Both the position numbers and the translations under genes were made by a program. DNA of 64,000 nt from CAZCBN01 sp964496975 (lineage in GTDB: Bacteria; Planctomycetota; Phycisphaerae; Phycisphaerales; UBA1924). Under the pieces are notes generated by a model. It saw only the letters and a program-made list of their open reading frames with translations, was not told the origin of the DNA and searched no databases. Of this stretch, positions 59,201 to 64,000 are shown piece by piece. The DNA lies in NCBI GenBank assembly GCA_964496975.1, contig CAZCBN010000001.1, forward strand, positions 81,682 through 145,681. Direction: 5' to 3'. The stretch's first letter is position 1. Every line of letters begins with the position of its first letter.

Positions 59201-62200
59201 TCGGCCCGGTGACCATCACCACCGGCGCCACGGCTGACGCCGCGGGATCGCGGCGGGCCCACGCCGCCACCGTAAAGGCCTTCGGCAACGGCCGGGACGA
59301 GGTGAACTGGCCGGCGCCATTCACATCACCGGTGAACAGAAAGGCCTGTCCGACGCGCGAGGGCGCCAGACGGTTGGGCGGGCCGAAGCCGGCCATCGAC
59401 CCCGCCACGGCGTCCCACCCGGCGTCAGCGTTCCAGAAGCCTCGCAGGCCCGGCTGCGGTATGAAGCAGAAGTCCGGTTGCACGTCGACCGTGGTGGTGG
59501 AGGTGTTGTCCGCCAGCGTTCGCCAGTCTTCCGCCTCAGCTTCCGCCGTCGCGCGCAGTGACCACGACCCGGGCTCGCGGTCGGCCAGCAGCGTGAGAGC
59601 CACCCGTACCGCCCCACCAGCCGCGATTGGCCCAAGCACCAACCGTCCGGCCTCGACCGGCGCGGACACGGCGACCAGCGTCAGCCCCGGCACATCGAGC
59701 GTGGCGGTCACGCCTTCGGCCGGCTCGCTGCCCTCATTGGTGATGGTCACGTCGAGATCAAAGGTCTCGCCCGGACGCACGTATCGGCGTGGCGCGCTGC
59801 GGGCGACCAGGTTCACACCGGGTGCCAACAGCCGCACGGTGACGTCGGCCGAGGCCGTCCTGCCAAAGGCATCCTCGATCGTGTACGTGAAGCGGTCGGT
59901 GCCGTACACGTCGTTCGAGGTCCGCGCATACACCACCTCGGTCCCCCCGATCGTGACATGACCGAAGCGCGGCTCCGTCACCTCGACGATCCGCAGCGAA
60001 TCCCCCTCCGGGTCGCTGTCGTTGGCGAGGACGGGAATGACGATCACACTCCACGGCTGAGCGACGGCCGCATCATCGCGCGCGATCGGCGCGCTGTTGG
60101 GCGTCCGTACCACCCACCGCCACGGGCGCGTCAGGGTGTTCACGCCATCGCTGACGGTCAGCGAGGCCTCGTAGGTGCCGGCACTGCCGGCCGGCGGCGT
60201 GCCGCTCAGGTCGAGGTACGGCGGCGCGGCGTCCGGCACCGCGGTCGGCGTGATGCCCGGCGGGAGCCCCACGATCGCAAACGAGATCGGATCGCGGTCC
60301 GGGTCGGTCGCGTACACGCGACGCGTGATCGGCGTCCCTTCGAAGGCGATGGTCTCGCCAAGTTCGGGCAGCCCAGGCGGTGCGTTGACGGGGACCGCCA
60401 CGGCCTCGTAGCCCTCGGGCACCTGCACCGTCAGCGCCGCCGGGTGGGTGCCGCGATGCGCGTAGAAGAGATCGAGCGCAAAGGTCTCGCCCGGCACCAG
60501 TCCCAGATCCGCCGCGCGCGCGTCGAGATCCAGCTGCGCGCCGGCGGGCGCGTGCACGCCGCCAAGGTCGACGGCCAGGCGGCCGTTGACGAAGACCCAC
60601 AGGTCATCGGCCGACACGAAGCGCAACACCTGCCCGGGCAGGTACGGTGCGCGGCCGTGCGCCTCGAACGTGAAGTAGGCGCCGCCGGTCACGAAGGCCG
60701 ACGAACTGAACTCGAAGATCCTGGCGTCGGCCTGCAGCGCGTTTGACAGGTGCAGCGTGTACGGCGCCGCCGTGCTGGCCGGGCCGTCGCGCCACCACTG
60801 ATCGAAGGTCGTGGGGCCGTCGATGGTGGAGACGGGACCGTCGGGACTGAACACGGGCTTGCGGCCGGCGCCGAGCGTGGACGCCACCAGCACGCGGCCG
60901 GCGTCCCCGTCAGGGCTCTCGAAGTCCGGGTGGCTCGCGGTGAACTCGCGGCGACGGCCCTCCATCGCCAACACCGCTGACGCGCCCTGCCGCAGGTTCA
61001 CGGTGTGCAAACCAGTGGACGCGATCCGTTCCCCTGACGGCCAGGTCGCATGTCCCATGAACACGACGCTGACATTCCCCCACTGCGGCGTGCCGTCGAT
61101 GGTGAACGTCAGGACCGGCGTCCACCGGAAACGGTACACGGACGTGGAGCCGCTCGACTCACGCGTCACGCTCGCCCCCGGTGGCAGCGCGCCCCAGGTC
61201 AGTTCGCCAACCGCCTCGGGCGCATTCAGGGCCGTCACCGACACCGTAAAGCTGACCTCGCGGCCCAGGTACGCGTCCTGTGTCTCGGGAGCCGTCACCA
61301 CCACCGCGGGCGCCGGCGGTGGCGGCGGGGGGCTGACGGTCACGCGCACGGTCGCCGAGGCCGAGCCGCCGCGGGCGTCATCAGCGACGTAGACAAACGA
61401 GGCGTCCCCCGCAAACCCGGCCGACGGGGTAAAGACAATTTCTCCAACGCCGAGGGAGACCGTCCCGTTCAACGCGCCGGTCACGCCGGTGACCAGCAGG
61501 GCATCGCCGTCGGCGTCGGTGTCGTTGGCCAGCAGCAGGGCGGCGGGAATCACCACCGGCGTGTCCGCGTCGGTCGTGACCGCATCGTCGACGGCCACCG
61601 GGACCTGATTCACGCGACAGGCCGCCAGCGAGGGACCTGCCGCGGCATCCGCAATCTCCTGCGGCGTCAGCGCGCGTTTGTAGAGCGACACGTCATCAAC
61701 GACACCGTTGAAGAAATCGCGATATCCCTCGCCCCAGAGCACTGGCGCCGCGCCGATCACGAGTGGCTCGACCTCGAAGTCGCCGTTCGACATGGCCCAC
61801 CCGCCGGGCAGGGGCGCCGACGCGTCGAGCGCGCCATCCAGATACAACCGCGCCTGGAGGGCGGGGATGTCGATGACCAGCACCGCGTGGTGGAACCGCC
61901 CATCGGCCACCGGCGTCAGCCCGGTCAGGACGACCCCGCCGCTGCCGTACGGGGTGGGCCGCATCGAGGCACGCAGGGTGCCGTTCTGCACGTACAGGTA
62001 CCACGCGGCGTGCCCTTGCGGCGATCCGCAGCAGGGCGCATTCGCCATGTCGTCCATCGACGCGATCACCTGCACGGCGGTGGTGGTGGCCTCAGTCGAG
62101 AACCACGCCCCCACGCTCATGGCGGACGTTCCGGGCCAGTAGTACTCGGGATAGCCGTTGGGGACGTGCAGGTACCCGGTCGCGCCGTCGAATCGAAACG

Positions 62201-63923
62201 CCCCGCCCACTGCTCCGGCGGTGTAACTGACGCCTCCCACCGGTGTGCCGTGATACAGCGATCCGGCGCCGTAGTTCAGGGGCGTGCCGTCACCCGGCCA
62301 CCACGCCGTGCGTCCGGTCATCGGCAGCTGGCACGTCGCCGCGGCCACGCGCGTCCGCACGAGCGCCTCGTTGTTGGTGGCATCCGGATCGGCCTCGCTG
62401 GCCGACACGGAGATCGCCACGACGGGTTCGCCTTCGGGGAGTCCTGCGAGATCAAACGTGAGGGCCGCCGTCGTGCCAGGTCCGAGCGTCCGCTGGAGTT
62501 CCCCCGTGGCCCGCCACCCGTGAAATGTCAGCAGGCCGTTCTCGTTGCTGACCGGTGCGGGGGTCGAGGCCACCAGCTGCGCCCCCGGCGGCAGGACGAC
62601 CCGCACGGTCATGCCCGTGGCGGCGCGCGTCGAGTGGTTCGAGACGCGCACGGTGTACGTGACCCGCCCGCCCGCAACGATCGGGTTCGGACTGGTCGAT
62701 CCACTGACCGACACGTCCACCGGGACGTCGGCGCCGGCCGGAGCCGGCGAGAGCACCCGCACGCGGTTGGCCGACCAGTCGTAGTAGGCCACGTGCGGCG
62801 CACCGCCGGCGTCATACCGCAGCCGCGGCTGCACCAGCCACTCCACGCCGTCCCACGCGGGAACAGCGATGGTGGACGGGACCCACGCCCCGCTCGCCCG
62901 GGTCGCGTAGCGCAGTTGGTTGAAGGCCCAGTACGCCACCGTGGGCACCCCGTGGGCGTCGAGCTCGAGGTCAACACCCCACGTGGGGCTGGCGTCGATG
63001 TAATCCACGAGGGTCCAGGTGACACCATCGTCGGTGGACCGCAGGTATCCGAGTTTCGCGCGATCGTAGTCGGCGGTCGCGTCGAAGCCGCGCACGACCA
63101 GGTGCAGCGTGCCGTCGGGACCGCGCTCGAGGCCGATGTCATCGCTGTTCCGCACCACGGTGGTGACGCGCACCGGCGACAGGCCGGGGCGCGCATAAAA
63201 CACCCCGCCGCCCCCGTCGACCCACGCCACGTGTGACGTCCCCGACGGGTCCACCACAAAATCGTGGCTCCGCGGATTGACGTACGCCACGAGGTCAAGG
63301 CCGTTGATCCGGATCGGGCCGAATCCGGCGCAGTCGCCGAGCGTCATCGCACGATGCGGAACGGACAGGTGGCCGCTCCGGGCCAGACGAAACCGCGTGT
63401 ACACGCACTGCTGGTTGACGCCAGCCACTTCCCCGGTGTCGGTCAGCGAAGGGGCGCCCTCGGCCTGCGCGCGCAGATCGCTGCGATACACGCGATAGAC
63501 CTCATGGCTGGCACCGATCGAATACAGGTAGGGCCGATCATCCGACCCGAGGCCGAACTCGTAGCTCCCCATGACGATGCCGGAGGCAGCCATGAACGGC
63601 CGGGTGTCCCAGACGCCGTCGCGACGTTCCGACCAGCCGGCGCTGGCGGAGCCCCCGCAGCCCTCCACCTGCGTCCAGCCGATGACCGGCGTTCCATCCG
63701 CGGCGAAATCGAAGCCGTTGATCCGCGGGCGCCTCAGGCAGTTGGCGCGTCCCAGATCGAGGGCGGTCACATCGTCGGCGACCCAGATGGCGGCCGGCGA
63801 CTGGGCATAGGGATGTGAGGTGCCGCCCAGGATGCCCGCCAGCGTGATCAGACAAGCAAGGGACCAGACCGAGGTGAGGCCCGGCCACGGGTGTCGCGCA
63901 ATTTCGATTCTGTAAGCACTCAT
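56229..63923 (-). CDS. giant secreted multidomain adhesin-like protein (LamG, cadherin-like, fibro-slime)
   Basis: 2564 residues from ATG 63923. A long signal-type N-terminus (hydrophobic about 18-36) is followed by: a propeller-like region (about 45-400); a DUF11/CARDB-type domain (about 400-525); a LamG/concanavalin domain (about 530-760); a cadherin-like tandem domain with LLLANDTDADGDALLVTGVT (about 770-865); a fibro-slime-type region (about 975-1175, RFVSADDLWVFVNGRLAVDL); Ig-like and cadherin-like repeats (about 1180-1365); another CARDB-like domain (1370-1475); a second LamG domain (1485-1690); CARDB and putative-Ig domains (1700-1930); and unassigned C-terminal domains. No LPXTG, dockerin or PEP-CTERM signal is seen. 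It may bind surface glycans or form matrix. Confidence 0.85.
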   Translation of the reverse strand: MSAYRIEIARHPWPGLTSVWSLACLITLAGILGGTSHPYAQSPAAIWVADDVTALDLGRANCLRRPRINGFDFAADGTPVIGWTQVEGCGGSASAGWSERRDGVWDTRPFMAASGIVMGSYEFGLGSDDRPYLYSIGASHEVYRVYRSDLRAQAEGAPSLTDTGEVAGVNQQCVYTRFRLARSGHLSVPHRAMTLGDCAGFGPIRINGLDLVAYVNPRSHDFVVDPSGTSHVAWVDGGGGVFYARPGLSPVRVTTVVRNSDDIGLERGPDGTLHLVVRGFDATADYDRAKLGYLRSTDDGVTWTLVDYIDASPTWGVDLELDAHGVPTVAYWAFNQLRYATRASGAWVPSTIAVPAWDGVEWLVQPRLRYDAGGAPHVAYYDWSANRVRVLSPAPAGADVPVDVSVSGSTSPNPIVAGGRVTYTVRVSNHSTRAATGMTVRVVLPPGAQLVASTPAPVSNENGLLTFHGWRATGELQRTLGPGTTAALTFDLAGLPEGEPVVAISVSASEADPDATNNEALVRTRVAAATCQLPMTGRTAWWPGDGTPLNYGAGSLYHGTPVGGVSYTAGAVGGAFRFDGATGYLHVPNGYPEYYWPGTSAMSVGAWFSTEATTTAVQVIASMDDMANAPCCGSPQGHAAWYLYVQNGTLRASMRPTPYGSGGVVLTGLTPVADGRFHHAVLVIDIPALQARLYLDGALDASAPLPGGWAMSNGDFEVEPLVIGAAPVLWGEGYRDFFNGVVDDVSLYKRALTPQEIADAAAGPSLAACRVNQVPVAVDDAVTTDADTPVVIPAALLLANDTDADGDALLVTGVTGALNGTVSLGVGEIVFTPSAGFAGDASFVYVADDARGGSASATVRVTVSPPPPPPAPAVVVTAPETQDAYLGREVSFTVSVTALNAPEAVGELTWGALPPGASVTRESSGSTSVYRFRWTPVLTFTIDGTPQWGNVSVVFMGHATWPSGERIASTGLHTVNLRQGASAVLAMEGRRREFTASHPDFESPDGDAGRVLVASTLGAGRKPVFSPDGPVSTIDGPTTFDQWWRDGPASTAAPYTLHLSNALQADARIFEFSSSAFVTGGAYFTFEAHGRAPYLPGQVLRFVSADDLWVFVNGRLAVDLGGVHAPAGAQLDLDARAADLGLVPGETFALDLFYAHRGTHPAALTVQVPEGYEAVAVPVNAPPGLPELGETIAFEGTPITRRVYATDPDRDPISFAIVGLPPGITPTAVPDAAPPYLDLSGTPPAGSAGTYEASLTVSDGVNTLTRPWRWVVRTPNSAPIARDDAAVAQPWSVIVIPVLANDSDPEGDSLRIVEVTEPRFGHVTIGGTEVVYARTSNDVYGTDRFTYTIEDAFGRTASADVTVRLLAPGVNLVARSAPRRYVRPGETFDLDVTITNEGSEPAEGVTATLDVPGLTLVAVSAPVEAGRLVLGPIAAGGAVRVALTLLADREPGSWSLRATAEAEAEDWRTLADNTSTTTVDVQPDFCFIPQPGLRGFWNADAGWDAVAGSMAGFGPPNRLAPSRVGQAFLFTGDVNGAGQFTSSRPLPKAFTVAAWARRDPAASAVAPVVMVTGPTSFGFNTGERYWLGFEDGYPVLTLFGAGDDAGQLRALTPVAPSTWVHLAATYDGETARLFVNGVEAAVRQVDVEWYEATAGTIGAVWAGGLDGLGTAFTGLVDDVAIYDRALGPDDVGRLTNGSQACVVSRSPSLVVTLTGTPNPTGTNSPVSLTATVTNTGDGYLEWIVLTAVVDELLELRDVFPAESSPARWELPALLPGESFTLTGVVQTPDLDGHFPVSVTASAGDGTSVPASLLVTAVPEACIGDDGVIDPDCDVNDRPVLQSPGDQVSRVGDVVSLVVRATDADGDPVTYSAVGLPAGLTLEAGTGVITGTILSDGSGPHRVTITATDGRLIGRTAFNWTVPHRLALTIGRGATVQVNESTCDARLAARQCLFDLDHGADLFVLASIDPAVGAAEPWWTGDSLTQFQKVTRSLQAELLVLKRFPVAIDHPALFPSLDGIRASVPVLYGTYLDFRSALPEFLACSGGQDWSCEGRAAVYSTVTLEGGEDSVAVFDRFSGSCTGTTCAITLDRDHAVTMHFTPRDVRVILQRDSRVVMQLDDLTAGTRVTCSEGTECVVPVPYGHRVRVSNATPGNWQHWQWTYPGVPLANDRPAEFTAYFDSAIALRLRSRIAVEVHGSAWTGAGPPPIDAVASSAGEDVAVACTPGSPAWCTMTVEAFTSANLHATGSPAGWTGCTTESTTQWCRVQATAPVMAITLHYETPNTPAGTGVDVVATGTGPVIDLRFAQVTSPGVTRYDSHTGGLLPPEGFSFGTPPEWYDIHTSATFTGAATVCIRHATGRFVDPSGVRLFHQEAGRWVDRTVSVDARERRVCGSVTSLSPFALAEPIGIEGRMHGEFELRQRGATVDVRFTIAERPLGQERGSLRLTLTAPVAARGGGRKANVDRFESARVDAIVFVDRPAFSTGRSPTAPAADGAAFTGTGAWNGAPGYRFEARAVDAGEPGRGRDRFAITIVGPDGVVVATADAVIEQGNIQSDRLDRRPRR

Positions 63924-64000
63924 GGGTGGTTCCGGCGGAATCCTAAAGGCCGAGGACCGTGCAGGGCCTTACGGAATTCGGACAGAAACGTGACATTGCC

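Noticed and set aside
61050..63236. A 728-codon open frame on the plus strand inside the giant protein gene
   Set aside because: Its translation is Arg/His/Gly-rich, with no domain pattern; the opposite strand encodes clear LamG and cadherin-like domains. Long antisense frames are expected at this GC content.
1..64000. CRISPR arrays, tRNA or rRNA genes, insertion sequences
   Set aside because: No regularly spaced repeats, no transposase-like proteins, and no cloverleaf or rRNA-like conserved blocks were noticed on either strand; a covariance-model search was not possible.

Overview
The window is high-GC, gene-dense bacterial DNA, most likely from the Acidobacteriota (Vicinamibacteria-like). 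The best pointers are two PadR-regulator/large FtsX-permease pairs of the ADOP type (1-773 and 9718-12721), which are a hallmark of that phylum, plus Tat-exported oxidoreductase-like proteins, PQQ-propeller proteins and a DUF3500 protein. No rRNA, tRNA, CRISPR array, integrase or transposase was recognised. The taxonomic call is inference from family content.

Layout. (1) 1-14.9 kb, chromosomal 'housekeeping/stress' genes: ADOP permease/PadR pair, a secreted coiled-coil protein, a double NTF2/lumazine-like protein, an ArsR repressor, a LytS/LytTR-type two-component system, two Tat-exported aldo/keto-reductase-like paralogs followed by a stand-alone gene made of their C-terminal domain, a PQQ-propeller protein, the second ADOP/PadR pair with a perfect inverted repeat at the PadR start, an N-formylglutamate-amidohydrolase-like lipoprotein, a cytochrome c-like protein and a 2-oxoglutarate oxygenase-like protein. 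(2) 14.9-30.6 kb, a modification cluster: glycosyltransferases, an FkbM methyltransferase, an acyltransferase-SGNH protein, four different sulfotransferases, a formyltransferase, a tail-collar protein, a periplasmic-binding-fold protein without a signal peptide and a second Asp/Asn-hydroxylase-like enzyme. In its centre (21.7-23.7 kb) sit a PqqD-like peptide-binding protein, an unannotated 52-residue peptide with a lasso-type leader and a C-terminal serine, and an HPr-kinase-like protein: a candidate RiPP system with no cyclase or protease in view. (3) 30.6-31.15 kb, a scar: an 88-bp copy of the 3' end of the DUF3500 gene found at 55.1 kb, and a decayed phosphoglycosyl (sugar) transferase. (4) 31.15-55.0 kb, a surface polysaccharide locus: a leftward operon GT4 - Wzx-like flippase - Wzy-like polymerase - GT4 - O-antigen-ligase-like protein, then glycosyltransferases, methyltransferases, an acyltransferase, large membrane GT-C-like proteins, a PhyH/GSCFA/SGNH operon, an arylsulfotransferase-like lipoprotein and a TylF-type methyltransferase. 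(5) 55.1-64.0 kb: intact DUF3500 gene and a 2564-residue secreted multidomain adhesin-like protein.

Working together. The polysaccharide genes give a nearly complete Wzx/Wzy-type pathway in which the priming transferase present in the window is broken. The sulfotransferase, acyltransferase, methyltransferase and SGNH/GSCFA genes look like decorating enzymes for glycans or lipids. The RiPP-like genes share one strand and probably one transcript with a sulfotransferase (21678-22767), which makes a sulfated and/or phosphorylated peptide product a testable idea.

Gene expression. Many starts have no Shine-Dalgarno sequence but a TANNNT -10-like hexamer 6-11 bases upstream, implying leaderless mRNAs, and many divergent pairs have start codons a few bases apart. 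The only stretch over 300 bases without an intact gene is 30580-31152, described under its two pseudogenes; I see nothing in 30664-30817.
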